Below, piece by piece: positions 36,341-45,968 of a stretch of 64,000 bases of DNA. A program made the position numbers and the translations under genes. Below the pieces are notes generated by a model. That model had not been told where the DNA came from, ran no database searches, and saw only the letters and a program-made list of their open reading frames with translations. Within the stretch, counting starts at the first letter, position 1; the number at the start of each line of letters is the position of its first letter. This stretch comes from Neisseria iguanae. Its GTDB lineage: Bacteria; Pseudomonadota; Gammaproteobacteria; Burkholderiales; Neisseriaceae. The stretch covers positions 1-64,000 of the forward strand of contig NZ_PXYY01000002.1 in NCBI RefSeq assembly GCF_003013245.1, given 5' to 3'.

Positions 36341-36445
36341 AAATGCCGTCATTCCCGCACAGGCGGGAATCCGGTTCCGTCTGGACGGGAACCTGTAAAA
36401 AATTACTGAAAACCCACGTTCCGGATTCCCGCCTGTTCGGGAGTG
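36341..36445. repeat. NIME-like element with dRS3-type repeats
   Basis: ATTCCCGCACAGGCGGGAAT (36353-36372) fits the neisserial dRS3 pattern ATTCCC-N8-GGGAAT. A second, inverted and diverged end (GGATTCCCGCCTGTTCGGGA, about 36423-36442) closes a unit of ~100 bp whose flanks CCGTCATTCCCGC / GGGAGTGACGG are inverted repeats. In meningococci such arrays promote recombination and are targets for filamentous prophage integration. Confidence 0.75.
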
Positions 36446-36569
36446 ACGGATTTCAGGTTTCAGACGGCATGAGAAAAATTTGTACTCATTTTTAAGTTAG
36501 CAGGCTATACACCAAAGATGGCGGAGAATACTGCTTGATTGTGACTTTTAACCTTCGTTTTCAAGACAA

Positions 36570-36600
36570 AAGGCCGTCTGAAATGTTTCAGACGGCTTTT
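36570..36600. terminator. Inverted uptake-sequence terminator of tkt
   Basis: AAAGGCCGTCTGAAA and TTTCAGACGGCTTTT around a 2-base loop, just past the tkt stop on the minus strand. Confidence 0.85.
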
Positions 36601-36617
36601 CTTCAATCTATCTTCCA

Positions 36618-38597
36618 TTACAAAACAGATTTCACAGTATCTGCTACATTTTTGATAGTTAAGCCGAATTCTTTAAACAATAATTCAGCCGGAGCCGATT
36701 CGCCGAAGCGGTCAATGCCGACAACTTTACCGTTTAAGCCGACATATTTGTACCAACCGTCGGTCACACCCGCTTCTACGGCCACACGCGGCAGGTTGTG
36801 TGGCAACACGCTGGCTTGGTAAGCGGCATCTTGGCGGTCGAAAACATTAGTTGACGGCATGGAAACCACGCGCACGGCGATGCCTTCTCCGGCCAAAACG
36901 GCTTGTGCATTCAAGGCCAATTCTACTTCCGAACCGGTGGCGATAATCACGGCTTCTGCTGCGCCTTGGGCTTCGCTGATGACATAGCCGCCGCGTTGGA
37001 TGTTATCCAGCTGCCTGTTGTTGCGCTGCAGGAATTTCAGATTTTGGCGGCTGAAAATCAGGCTGCTCGGGTGGTCGGCGGCTTTAACCGCTTCCGCCCA
37101 TGCCACCAGAGATTCAGCCGTGTCGCAAGGACGCCATACGGCCATGTTCGGAATCAGGCGCAAGGTGGCGGTTTGCTCGACCGGTTGATGGGTCGGGCCG
37201 TCTTCGCCCAAGCCGATGGAATCGTGGGTAAATACGAAAATCGGGTTGGTTTTCATCAGAGCAGCCATGCGCAGGGCATTGCGTTGGTATTCGCTAAACA
37301 TTAAGAAAGTCCCACCAAACGGTCTCACACCGCCATGCAGGGCCAAGCCGTTCATTATCGCGCCCATACCGAACTCGCGCACGCCGTAATGCACATAATT
37401 GCCGCCGTTTTCAGCGGTCACGGCTTTACTTTCTGACCAGTCGGTCAGGTTGGAAGGCGTCAGGTCGGCCGAACCGCCGACAAATTCCGGCAACACTTTG
37501 GCCAAAATTTCAATGCTGTTTTGGCTGGCTTTGCGGGTGGCGATGGTTTCGGCTTTGTCACACACTTCTTTCAAGGCCGTCTGAACAAAGGCCTCGAAGT
37601 CTTTCGGTAATTCTTTGTCCATACGGCGTATGAATTCGGCTGCCTCTTCAGGGAAACGGCTTTGATATTCGGCGAAGCGTTTGTTCCATTCGTTTTCCAG
37701 TTGCGCGCCTTTTTCTTTGGCATCCCAGCCTTCGTACACTTCTTGCGGCACTTCAAACGCAGCATACGGCCAGCCTAAATGTTTGCGTGTGGCTTCGATT
37801 TCGTCTGCGCCCAATGGTGCGCCGTGGGTTTTGTGACTGCCTTCTTTGGTCGCCGCACCTTTACCGATTAAGGTTTTGCAGCAGATGATGGAAGGTTTGC
37901 CGGTTTCGGCACGGGCAGCATCGATGGCCATCTGAATGGCAGCGGTATCGTGTCCGTTGACATTCGGCACAACATGCCAGCCGTAGCTTCCGAAGCGCTG
38001 CGGAATATCTTCGGTGAACCAGCCGTCTACTTTGCCGTCGATGGAAATATTGTTGTCGTCATACAGAACAATCAGCTTGCCCAAGCCCAAGGTGCCAGCC
38101 AGAGAACAGGCTTCGTGTGACACGCCTTCCATCAGGCAGCCGTCGCCTAAGAAAACATAAGTGTAGTGATCAACGATGTCCAAACCGTCTTTGTTAAACT
38201 CGGCTGCCAAGATTTTTTCAGCCAGAGCCATACCGACTGCGTTGGCAATACCCTGCCCCAACGGGCCGGTGGTGGTTTCCACGCCGTCGGTGTAACCGTA
38301 TTCGGGGTGGCCCGGCGTTTTGCTGTGAAGCTGGCGGAAGTTTTTCAAATCTTCAATTGAAACGTTGTAACCGGTCAAGTGCAACAGGCTGTATAAAATC
38401 ATCGACGCGTGGCCGTTAGACAAAACAAAACGGTCACGGTTGTAGAATTTCGGATTGGCCGGATTGTGGTTGAGATATCGCGTCCACAATACTTCGGCCA
38501 TTTCAGCCATACCCATCGGCGCACCCGGGTGGCCGGAATTGGCTTTTTGTACCGCGTCTGCGGAAAGGAAGCGGATTGCATTTGCCAGTTGTGACAT
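36618..38597 (-). CDS. tkt: Transketolase
   Basis: 659 residues, normal length. Thiamine-diphosphate enzyme that moves two-carbon units between sugar phosphates in the non-oxidative pentose phosphate pathway. Visible: N-terminal [20 protein letters not shown] (residues 9-28), TPP motif [18 protein letters not shown] near 153-170 with [11 protein letters not shown] following, [18 protein letters not shown] near 113-130, and the pyrimidine domain segment [19 protein letters not shown] near 462-480. Single gene between uptake-sequence hairpins. Confidence 0.98.
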   Translation of the reverse strand: MSQLANAIRFLSADAVQKANSGHPGAPMGMAEMAEVLWTRYLNHNPANPKFYNRDRFVLSNGHASMILYSLLHLTGYNVSIEDLKNFRQLHSKTPGHPEYGYTDGVETTTGPLGQGIANAVGMALAEKILAAEFNKDGLDIVDHYTYVFLGDGCLMEGVSHEACSLAGTLGLGKLIVLYDDNNISIDGKVDGWFTEDIPQRFGSYGWHVVPNVNGHDTAAIQMAIDAARAETGKPSIICCKTLIGKGAATKEGSHKTHGAPLGADEIEATRKHLGWPYAAFEVPQEVYEGWDAKEKGAQLENEWNKRFAEYQSRFPEEAAEFIRRMDKELPKDFEAFVQTALKEVCDKAETIATRKASQNSIEILAKVLPEFVGGSADLTPSNLTDWSESKAVTAENGGNYVHYGVREFGMGAIMNGLALHGGVRPFGGTFLMFSEYQRNALRMAALMKTNPIFVFTHDSIGLGEDGPTHQPVEQTATLRLIPNMAVWRPCDTAESLVAWAEAVKAADHPSSLIFSRQNLKFLQRNNRQLDNIQRGGYVISEAQGAAEAVIIATGSEVELALNAQAVLAGEGIAVRVVSMPSTNVFDRQDAAYQASVLPHNLPRVAVEAGVTDGWYKYVGLNGKVVGIDRFGESAPAELLFKEFGLTIKNVADTVKSVL

Positions 38598-38698
38598 CAG
38601 TACCTTCTTTCTTTTAAAGATATGGTGAATATGAGGGAAACGGTTTGAATTATCGCTTTATTTTCCAAGGCTTTCAAGCACAGCATTGCGACAAAGCC

Positions 38699-38746
38699 AA
38701 AGGCCGTCTGAAAACGAAACGGGCAAGAAGGTTTCAGACGGCCTTG
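38699..38746. terminator. Inverted uptake-sequence pair upstream of tkt
   Basis: AAAGGCCGTCTGAAAA and TTTCAGACGGCCTT separated by ~20 bases. There is no clear gene ending here, so it may be a leftover terminator of a lost gene. Confidence 0.6.
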
Positions 38747-38937
38747 TCAGGAAAAGCCGACGTTATTTGCCGTATTTGAAAGACAACTAAAGACAATACC
38801 GAAACGGACATCTTGTGAATTTTGCTAATGTGGCCAAGCCGTATAAAGGTTTGAAGGAGAATACGCTTTTTGAGATGCTACAGGCTTGTTTTTCTGCATC
38901 TGTCGGATCAGCAACGCGGCTGTTTTCTACCCTCTGA

Positions 38938-39080
38938 TAAATTTCATAAAATCCCCATCTTTGGCAGATTTCTGCGCGACATACGTCCCGAACGCCGGCC
39001 ATCTTCAATGATATGTTTGCGCGTTCTGCGGGGTTATCGCTTTGAACCGCACTCAAACTTTGGGTTTTGTAAAAGGTTCA
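38938..39080. repeat. Diverged second copy of the MITE-like repeat
   Basis: Shares with 20705-20844 the ordered blocks AATCCCC, TCCCGAACGC, TGCGCGTTCTG, CTTTGAACCG and GTTTTG-AAAGGTT. The ends are eroded, so the inverted repeats are hard to see. It sits against the dead MocR-type gene. Confidence 0.5.
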
Positions 39081-39084
39081 GCCT

Positions 39085-39900
39085 TAATAAATGGTTTTGC
39101 GGCCGGTATTGAACGTTTCGGCAATATCATCAGCCAAACGAGGGCAATCGGCCAGATCGGGATTGCTGAACGTAATACGCATCGAACCGTGTTTGGCAAA
39201 ATGGAATGTCGCGCAACTTTGCACCGCCCAGCTTCTCACTATCAGAAACTGAATCACCTGCGCTTCATGCGCAACAGGCGGCCAGGTATGGAAACCTTCG
39301 ATGTCTTTGCCCAAGAGGGAAATACCGTGTTTGGTTCAGCCATTCAAACAAGGTTTGGCGGCGGATACGGCAGTTTTCAGAAATCGCGTTCATCGCTCCG
39401 CCATCAAGCCTTCGCCATAGCCAAGTCAAATGCTGAAGGATTTTGCTGATCCAATACAGCATACCGTAAAAAGGCTGTTGGCTCAATGCCGCCCAATGGT
39501 CATTGATAATTAACAAGGCATCGTGTTGATTCAAAAACGCCTGCTATTGCTGCCAACGCGCGCAGCTGTAATTAACGTTGGTCAGGCTGTGCGCACGCGG
39601 CGTCAGAATCATCATGGAAAAACCATCGCCCAACTGATCCGGTACCAGCCTACTCCCATCATCCATATGTAAAGGCACAGCTTCCAAATGCAAAATCGCC
39701 AATAAAGCCGGCAACGGCGGCCAGCAAGGGTCTTCAATCGTCACTTTGCTGCCGCCGTCAAGCGTAATTGGCTTTTTTCGATGGTTTCGCGTAATGCATT
39801 GCCGCTGATTTCAGCCTGCCTGCCCGGCATTTGAGGCGATTTGTTTGTTGCACCATGCTTCGAGTGGAGAGAGTCGATAATCAGGCTCGTGGGTGCGCCT
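39085..39900 (-). pseudogene. MocR-type regulator / class I aminotransferase, heavily decayed
   Basis: Minus-strand pieces in order: RLSPLEAWCNKQIAS, GNALRETIEKSQ, VTIEDPCWPPLPALLAILHL, DGSRLVPDQLGDGFSMMILT, PRAHSLTNVNYSCARWQQ, QHDALLIINDHWAALSQQP, then RRLDGGAMNAISENCRIRRQ and finally MRITFSNPDLADCPRLADDI. This follows the PLP-fold part of MocR/GdR regulators (VEDPxWPP, LVPDxL, VTPAHxxPT, IEDDYD). Several frameshifts and internal losses. The N-terminal GntR HTH is not visible. It could also be a plain aminotransferase. Confidence 0.6.
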
Positions 39901-39996
39901 TGGTCGTTTTCTTTATAGGGCGGACAGGCCGTCTGAAAAATAGGGAGGAGGCAGTTCGGGCGGGCTTAAAGAATAAAGGCCGTCTGAAAGATAGGT

Positions 39997-41340
39997 TTAA
40001 TTGCCGCCGTAGATTTTTTGTTTCAGCAGCAAACATACACTCATCACCAGCGACGGAATGGCCAGAATCACGAAGATGGTGACAAAATCCAGTTTCCATG
40101 CAATCAACTGACCGGTCAGGAAGGTGCCGGCAATCGCACCGAAGCGGCCGATACCCAACATCCAAGACACACCGGTGGCGCGGCATTCGGTCGGATAGAA
40201 TTCGGCAGCCAGTGCAGGTAGCGAGGCCTGCGCCGTGTTTTGCATCACACCGGCGAACAATACTACCGCAATCAGCATACCCAAGCCCTGACCCAGCGAC
40301 CAGCCGATACAGGCTACAGACAGAGCGGTTAGGAAAGACAGGAAAGCAATCAGTTTGTTGCCGTTGAAGCGGTCCATCAAGTAACCGCTGGCAATCGCGC
40401 CCAAACCGCCCAAGGCGAACAAGCCGGAAACACGCGGTCCCAGTTCGGGCGGCATATCCGCTTCTTTAAACAACACCGGCATCCAGTTGATCATGGCGTA
40501 GAAGATAATCAGGCCACTGAAATAAGAGAGCCACAGCAAAATCGAACCGGCGCGGAAGTGGCTGCCTAATGCCATCGCTATCGGATTGTCGGTTTTTTGT
40601 TCGGCATTCTTTTCAGACAACACAAACACGGCCTTGCCCAAAGCAGCTTCCGGATTAATGCGTTGCAAGATTTTACGCACTTTTTCAGCCGGTTGCTTTT
40701 TAGACACCAAAAACGAAGCCGAACGCGGCATGATGAAAATCATCAATACACCCAAAACCAGCGGAATCAGGCCGCACCAGAGCATTGCCGTGCGCCAGCC
40801 GTATTCAGGAATGATAAACGAAGCAAAGAAGCCACCTGCCGCCGCACCTACCGGGAAACCGCAATACATGGTGTTCAGGATTAAAGCGCGTTTGTAATCG
40901 GGGCAGTATTCGGACAGCATTGCCACTGCATTAGGCATGGCGGCTCCCAAGCCCAAGCCGGTGATGAAGCGCAAAATGGTCATTTGCGTCAAATCCTGCG
41001 CAAAAGCCGAAGCCACGCAAAAGCCTGCAAAGATTAAAACAGAAGAAGTAAGTACGATTTTTCGGCCGAATTTATCCGCCAATGGCCCCGATGTCACCGC
41101 ACCGATGGCCAAGCCGAACAAAGCCGCGCTCAAAACCGGTGCCAACCGGCTTTTTTCGATTCCCCATTCTCCGATCAGGCTTGGCGCGGCATAGCCGATG
41201 GCTGCCGTATCCATGCCATCAAAGAAGGCAATCAGCAGGCAGATGATAAAAATCATCCATTGATAACCGGAAAATTTATTTTCATTCAAGAAATTTTGCA
41301 CGTTGATAGTACGGCTGGCGGTTTCCATAAGTTTCTCCAA
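39997..41340 (-). CDS. MFS transporter, aromatic acid:H+ symporter (AAHS) family
   Basis: 447 residues, 12 predicted helices. Hallmarks of the AAHS (PcaK/BenK/ShiA-like) group: IAFFDGMDTAAIGYAAPSLI near 36-55 (helix 1 D-G-x-D motif), GPLADKFGRKIVLTSSVLIF near 83-102 (MFS loop 2-3 motif), FITGLGLGAAMPNAVAMLSE near 125-144, and the same loop motif repeated as SGYLMDRFNGNKLIAF. It should import an aromatic or hydroaromatic acid (benzoate, protocatechuate, quinate or shikimate) with protons. A second, decayed AAHS gene lies upstream, and a dead shikimate/quinate dehydrogenase gene beyond that. It may be the only live gene of this cluster. Confidence 0.88.
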   Translation of the reverse strand: MEKLMETASRTINVQNFLNENKFSGYQWMIFIICLLIAFFDGMDTAAIGYAAPSLIGEWGIEKSRLAPVLSAALFGLAIGAVTSGPLADKFGRKIVLTSSVLIFAGFCVASAFAQDLTQMTILRFITGLGLGAAMPNAVAMLSEYCPDYKRALILNTMYCGFPVGAAAGGFFASFIIPEYGWRTAMLWCGLIPLVLGVLMIFIMPRSASFLVSKKQPAEKVRKILQRINPEAALGKAVFVLSEKNAEQKTDNPIAMALGSHFRAGSILLWLSYFSGLIIFYAMINWMPVLFKEADMPPELGPRVSGLFALGGLGAIASGYLMDRFNGNKLIAFLSFLTALSVACIGWSLGQGLGMLIAVVLFAGVMQNTAQASLPALAAEFYPTECRATGVSWMLGIGRFGAIAGTFLTGQLIAWKLDFVTIFVILAIPSLVMSVCLLLKQKIYGGN

Positions 41341-41521
41341 ATATTATTGAGTGATCTGGCAATCATCAGAAACCCAATGATGTACAGATATATTTTGTAA
41401 TTGTATTATTTTGTAGATAAAACGGCTAAGTTAAAATGTACAACCTTTCTAAGGGTTATGACAAAAATGCATAACGTAAGGCTGTCTGAAAACCATATTT
41501 CAGCCGGTCTATTTTAGCGGC

Positions 41522-42243
41522 TTATTCCAATGCATTCAAACTTCTGCATTTAGGTTGGTTGCGGTAGAGGAAATATTTGATGGCCAATGATACGGAAATC
41601 AATAAAGCCGGTACGGTCAAGGCCATGGTAGGGAAATTCCAGCCCGCGTTCAACATCCGGGTACCGGCAAAAGTAGAAATAATGGCACTGATGCGGCCGA
41701 TACCCTGCATCCGGCTGTTGCCGGAGGTGCGGAAGCTTAATAGGAAAAAGTTGCTTGACAGGGCATTCATACCGGTGCCGCCGCTGTTAAACGCTGCGCC
41801 TATGTAGAACGATGTAATACACAGCAACAGATATTCCGCACCCAGGCTGTCCATGAATGCCGACGCCCGCCGCTCCTGCAGTAAAGCCGGTAAACACGAT
41901 GGTCACCAACAGCAGGCTGCGGTGTTCGGGCAGATATTCCTTCACCAAGGTTGCCGCTATCGGCATGATGCCGCCTGTGGCAAAATTTTGCGGCAGTCGA
42001 AACAGTCACCCAAAGAGCCGACAGTCAGGCAGGCCGAAAAGGGCGGCTCCCAATACCGGCGACAAGTCGCTGACGGATTCCAAACTTCTTTCAGGCTGGA
42101 GCCCACAAAGCCCATAATCACTACATCGAAGCCGTCCATCACCACAATCAGGAAGCAGAGAAAAATCACCAATTTCTGATAGGTACCCACGCCGCGGCTG
42201 TCGAGCAGCTTGCGGCCGTTGATTTCATGATTTTGCGGCATTT
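41522..42243 (-). pseudogene. Second AAHS-family MFS transporter, pseudogene
   Basis: From ATG 42243: MPQNHEINGRKLLDSRGVG, then LVIFLCFLIVVMDGFDVVIM and GFVGSSLKEVW, matching the first helix of AAHS carriers. After a frameshift comes LSPVLGAALFGL, then a large deletion, GGIMPIAATLVKEYLPEHRS and LLLVTIVFTGFTAGAAG, another deletion, and the C-terminal part LLCITSFYIGAAFNSGGTGM through RMQGIGRISAIISTFAGTRM to the stop at 41522. About 240 of the expected ~440 residues remain. Confidence 0.85.
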
Positions 42244-42277
42244 GGTTGCGCCTTATCAACCGTATTTTTCTTATCAA

Positions 42278-42640
42278 ACTTGTTGGACATGTTTTCAGAC
42301 GGCCTTACCGCAGCTGAATAATGGCTGTCTGAAAAAATTGGCAGATGAGAACATTTTCCAGCGTGGGAACATAATATCTGTTGCCGTCGGCATTCACCAC
42401 ATCCTGACCTTTCCGCTCAAGGAAAAAGGCAGGGGCAGCTTGCCGCCCATTATCAACTGCGGCTGTTTTGGAAAAACCGTTATAATCTGTTTCCTTCCCG
42501 TCTGCGAAAAAGAGCCGGGAAGGATCACGCAGAATCTACTGTTCTCCGAAAACACCGTTCCCAACTTAAAAACAATATTTTCAGACAACTTTGAAACTCA
42601 CCTCAAACACAGGCTGTCTGAAATCATCAATACTGAATCA
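42278..42640. other. Spacer with altered uptake sequences
   Basis: No gene is supported. It carries one standard uptake sequence (TTTCAGACGGCC near 42293) and GGCTGTCTGAA variants at 42323-42333 and 42612-42622. The 194-codon plus-strand frame crossing this stretch is the antisense of the dead genes on either side. Confidence 0.5.
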
Positions 42641-42644
42641 GTGC

Positions 42645-43411
42645 CACTTCGCACAGGTGGTCGGCAGGCCGAAGTATTCCAAGTAAACAGGAATCTGTTC
42701 AAACAGCATATCGGTGCCGACCTGAATCATACAGTCTTTGGCTTTGGCCGCCGCCAAAAATGCAATCATTCCGCTTTGAAGCACCACATCGCCGACAAAG
42801 GCTTCAGGTGACATGCGGCCGACGTCCACCGGCATCGGACACCGTCATACATGCCCATCGGCATGGCGTTGACCATCAAATCGAAACCTTGCGGGCCATT
42901 GCTGCTGGTTTCGGCAATTAAATCGGTATAGTGTTGTTTCAAGCAGCCTGTCAACGCGCCACGCCGGCTGCGACCGATGAAGCCGCAATTGCACTCCTAC
43001 GCCGCCATTGCCCGCCGCCAAAGCTGCTTTGCCTTCCGGCGCAAAACCTTTACATCGCACTCCGCGCACAAAACTTTCGCCGCCAAACATATCGCCTTCG
43101 GGTTTGCCGTCGGCACCGCGGCGCACAGTATTGTACGGGCCGGCGGTTTGCGCAGCCGGCGTCAGGCAGTTAACCAAGCCGGTGGTGGTCACTTTGTGCG
43201 GCATGCCGCCAGTGCGCCGATGATGTTGCCGCAGGTGAACACGTTTTTCAAAAAATCAGGACAAACCGGTGTTTGCGAAGCAAACGGCACCACCAGCGCG
43301 TTGATGGCGGCCGCTTCAAAATAAGGGTTGTAATTATCGGTAATTTGAAGGTGTGAGTAGGGTAGCCGATGCGAGAGATGCCTTAGGTCAGACCGTTGAT
43401 GTTCATGAAGC
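42645..43411 (-). pseudogene. Shikimate/quinate dehydrogenase, pseudogene
   Basis: The minus-strand ATG at ~43411 gives MNINGLT and then an in-frame stop. Further pieces: INALVVPFASQTPVCPDFLK and NVFTCGNIIGAL; GGVGVQLRLH-like core; AETSSNGPQGFDLMVNAMPM; and PVDVGRMSPEAFVGDVVLQS followed by FLAAAKAKDCMIQVGTDMLF and EQIPVYLEYFGLPTT. This is the order of the AroE/YdiB family, whose C-terminal helix FExxPxxLxFFGxP is clear. Multiple frameshifts. Given the MFS neighbours it was more likely catabolic (quinate/shikimate use) than the biosynthetic AroE. Confidence 0.75.
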
Positions 43412-43599
43412 TTTTCCTTTTTATTTGAATGAAATAAGGTTTTTATTCAAGTTATTTTTTCAGACAGCCTTTATATTTATGCCGTCTGAAAAAAATAAAA
43501 TCATCAATCTCAAGCATGTCGGATGACTGTTTGTTTTTAAATATTTGATAAAGGCCGTCTGGAAAAAGACCGGTTGTTCAGACGGCTGGAAGACAAAAT

Positions 43600-44198
43600 T
43601 ATTTGCCGTCTCAAATACGCGCCGGAACCATCACTTCGCCGCGCATGATTCTGCCAACATCTGCCCGATACCCGATTATGCATTACTGAAGGTTTGAGCA
43701 CGCATCTGTAAGACTGTTTGCAGCAGGGTAAATTGACATGGCTCTGCTATACAATCCGGCTTATTCGGCCGATGTCGAAATGCAATTGCTGTATGATAAG
43801 AGCGTCTGTATCTCATGGCGCAAAACACGATAACCTGCTCAAAGCCGATATCTCCGTCAATGCCGGACACTTGGCCGCTTTGCCGTGAATCATGCCTTCC
43901 GCTTGCCGGTGGGGCAGAAAATGGCGTGACATAATCTCGTGCCCAATATCGCGATGGAAACTGACAGTGTCAAAACCATGCTGCAACTGATGGCGGAGAA
44001 GGTGGGTTATCCGATTTTGTCGAGATATGCCATCATTTGATGAGTTATAAAGCATCTGTCCAAGTAATTCAGATGAGGCTGCCGCAATTCGTCAGCCGCC
44101 TGTTTTTGGCCGCTTCAGTCAAATATTCGTTCACGCGCACGCAAAAAGAAGCGGATAAAATTTTGAAGAAAGTGTGCTTGAATTTGGTTAAGGAATAA
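43600..44198 (+). pseudogene. LysR-family regulator, pseudogene (effector domain only)
   Basis: Plus-strand pieces: GLSTHL, a stop codon, then DCLQQGKL and MALLYNPAYSADVEMQLLYD, KSVCI, then IAMETDSVKTMLQLMAEKVG with YPILSRYAI, a stop/shift, and MSYKASVQVIQMRLPQFVSR ending VCLNLVKE-stop. This is the substrate-binding half of a LysR regulator (LDMALLYNP, DSVKTMLQLVAEKVG). The N-terminal HTH is lost. Divergent from the dead dehydrogenase, the classical arrangement for a LysR activator of that cluster. Confidence 0.75.
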
Positions 44199-44211
44199 GT
44201 TCAGACGGCCT

Positions 44212-44350
44212 GTTGTTTATTTTTAAGCAATCATTCCAAATCATCAAATCCAATTTCTTCAATAAAGTCATGCTGCCGGCATCCGCCAAGCGGAAGGTTT
44301 CGACGGAATCGCCGGTGTACCACGGATCGGGCACATGGTCGTAACCGCTT
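44212..44350 (-). pseudogene. Low-molecular-weight protein tyrosine phosphatase, C-terminal fragment
   Basis: Minus-strand frame reads YDHVPDPWYTGDSVETFRLA then DAGSMTLLKKLDLMIWN. The V-P-D-P-W/Y block with the general-acid aspartate is diagnostic of LMW phosphatases. The catalytic CxxxxxRS loop is absent. It lies just downstream of the split gene 44418-45518. Confidence 0.65.
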
Positions 44351-44417
44351 TACACGAATCCGCCTATCGGTGAGCGGCAGGTATTACCGAGGCAAACAAA
44401 TAAAATACGGTATGTCT

Positions 44418-45518
44418 TCATGGCTGTTCCGTAAAAAACGGGTTGTGGCCGTCCAATTTCAAGGCTTGGGCGTAGGTTGGCAATTCTCTGTTTTCCGACA
44501 CAACATTATGCAGCAGGTAAACATGTTCCACACGACATTCAGCCATCAAATCCAAGAAATTTTGTTGGATAACGGCAATATTGTCGGTTGGTGACAGCGT
44601 CCAAGTATAAACTTGCGGCGCGATTTCGAACGTACTGTCGGTGGCGTTGAAACCGAATTGAATTTGTCCGCCTGCTTTGGCTGCGGCCACGACACCCACG
44701 TGCGGGCTCTGCATGCGGATAGCACGGATGGCGTTGGTGGCAAACACATCCATCGCCATGCGTTGGCGCATATGGCTGCCTGTGGTCAAAGCGGATAAAG
44801 GTGCATCGGGCGATAGGGGATTGACAAATAAGGCCAGCTCCGGCCGTGCCAAGGCTTACTGCCAAACCTGCATCAGAGGCAAGCCTGCTTTTAATAAGTT
44901 TTGGTTGAGCGATTCTTGCAGCTTTTTGTCGCCGTAGCCCAAAGCAAACACCACATGTACCGATTGACCGCTCGGAATCTGCCATTCAGACGAAGTGAAT
45001 TGTGTGGCAAACCGCGCGGCGGCTTCGGCATTTTGTTTGGCTTCAAACCATTGTCCCGCATTGATTTCGCTTAATGTGGTCGACGGCACTAGTGACGGCA
45101 GCCATGTTGCCTGATTTAATGCACGTAAATGCGGGTGGTTTTCCAACACGGCAAACAGCGCGGCAGTCGGCACGTTCAAAAGCAGCGTTTGCGCTTGATT
45201 GCAACCGGCCACGAGTACCAAAGGCATGGCAAACCATTGGCTTTCTTCATCTTTTTCGGCATTCAAAACCGTGGTCAGATTTTCCAGCAGGACTGTATAG
45301 CTTTCGGCATCGGCCACCATGCTCATGGCTACGGACAAACCTAGATAATAATTCTGCTGAAACATACTGTGGATTTCGGTTTGAAGCGATTCGGCGGATA
45401 ATTTGCGCTGCGCGGCGGAAGTGTTGTGCGTCAGGTTGGAAGCATGCAGCAAGAGATTGTTTTTAACAGGTGTTTCATGGTAAGGCCGTGTGTCTGCAAG
45501 AATGAAAGGGGTGTTCAT
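44418..45518 (-). pseudogene. Conserved hypothetical gene split by one stop codon
   Basis: From ATG 45518 the frame runs 220 codons (start NTPFILADTRPYHETPVKNN) to a TAA at 44856-44858, then continues in the same frame for 145 more codons (ALARPELALFVNPLSPDAP to GHNPFFTEQP). The protein sense is continuous across the stop (VWQ-stop-ALARPEL), so a single change such as CAA to TAA explains it. The full product would be ~366 residues, with no signal peptide. I do not recognise the family. The upstream half could still be made. Confidence 0.7.
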
Positions 45519-45674
45519 TTTCTACCTTTGATATTGTTGTTTTGAACAGAGTAAAGATTATAGCAATATCTGACTGAAACAGTCGGATATAAAGCTGAAA
45601 AAATTTCTATCCGATTAATTCGGCCGACAATAGAGATGAAAAAAACACTGAAATGAATCAGTGCTTTTCAATCT

Positions 45675-45750
45675 TGGCGCGGCGGACGGGGCTCGAACCC
45701 GCTCCCCCGGTGTGACAGGCCGGTACTCTAACCAACAGAGCCTGCCCCAC
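45675..45750 (-). tRNA. tRNA-Asp (anticodon GTC), with mispaired stems
   Basis: Reading the minus strand, the anticodon loop CTGTCAC, D-arm (GCTC...GAGT), T-arm GCGGG-TTCGAGC-CCCGT and an encoded CCA are all in place over 76 bases. However the acceptor arms (GTGGGGC versus CCGCCGC) pair at only five of seven positions, one of them a wobble, and the last anticodon-stem pair is C-A. The variable loop is also one base short. It is probably a decaying copy. Confidence 0.6.
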
Positions 45751-45783
45751 GCAAGCAATTGCGCATCGCAATTGCAAGAAAAT

Positions 45784-45859
45784 TGGTGGGGGATGACGGA
45801 GTCGAACCGCCGACATTCTGCTTGTAAGGCAGAAGCCCTACCAACTGAGCTAATCACCC
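45784..45859 (-). tRNA. tRNA-Val (anticodon TAC), with one acceptor mismatch
   Basis: The minus strand gives GGGTGATTAGCTCAGTTGG, anticodon stem CTGCC-TTACAAG-type loop with TAC, T-arm GGCGG-TTCGACT-CCGTC and encoded CCA. The acceptor 3' strand is ATCCCCC where ATCACCC would pair fully, leaving a T-C mismatch at the fourth pair. The D stem has a T-G wobble. It lies 33 bases upstream of tRNA-Asp in the direction of transcription. Confidence 0.75.
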
Positions 45860-45968
45860 GAGAAGCCAAATCAGACCCAAAACCAACCCTACCTACAAGC
45901 AGTTTGTTCGGCTTGTTTTCCCGCTTGTTGAAACTTAAAATGAAAATTTTCAGACGGCCTGTAGAAGA

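Noticed and set aside
42227-42811. 194-codon plus-strand frame
   Set aside because: It is antisense to the dead MFS and shikimate-dehydrogenase genes and contains two altered uptake sequences.
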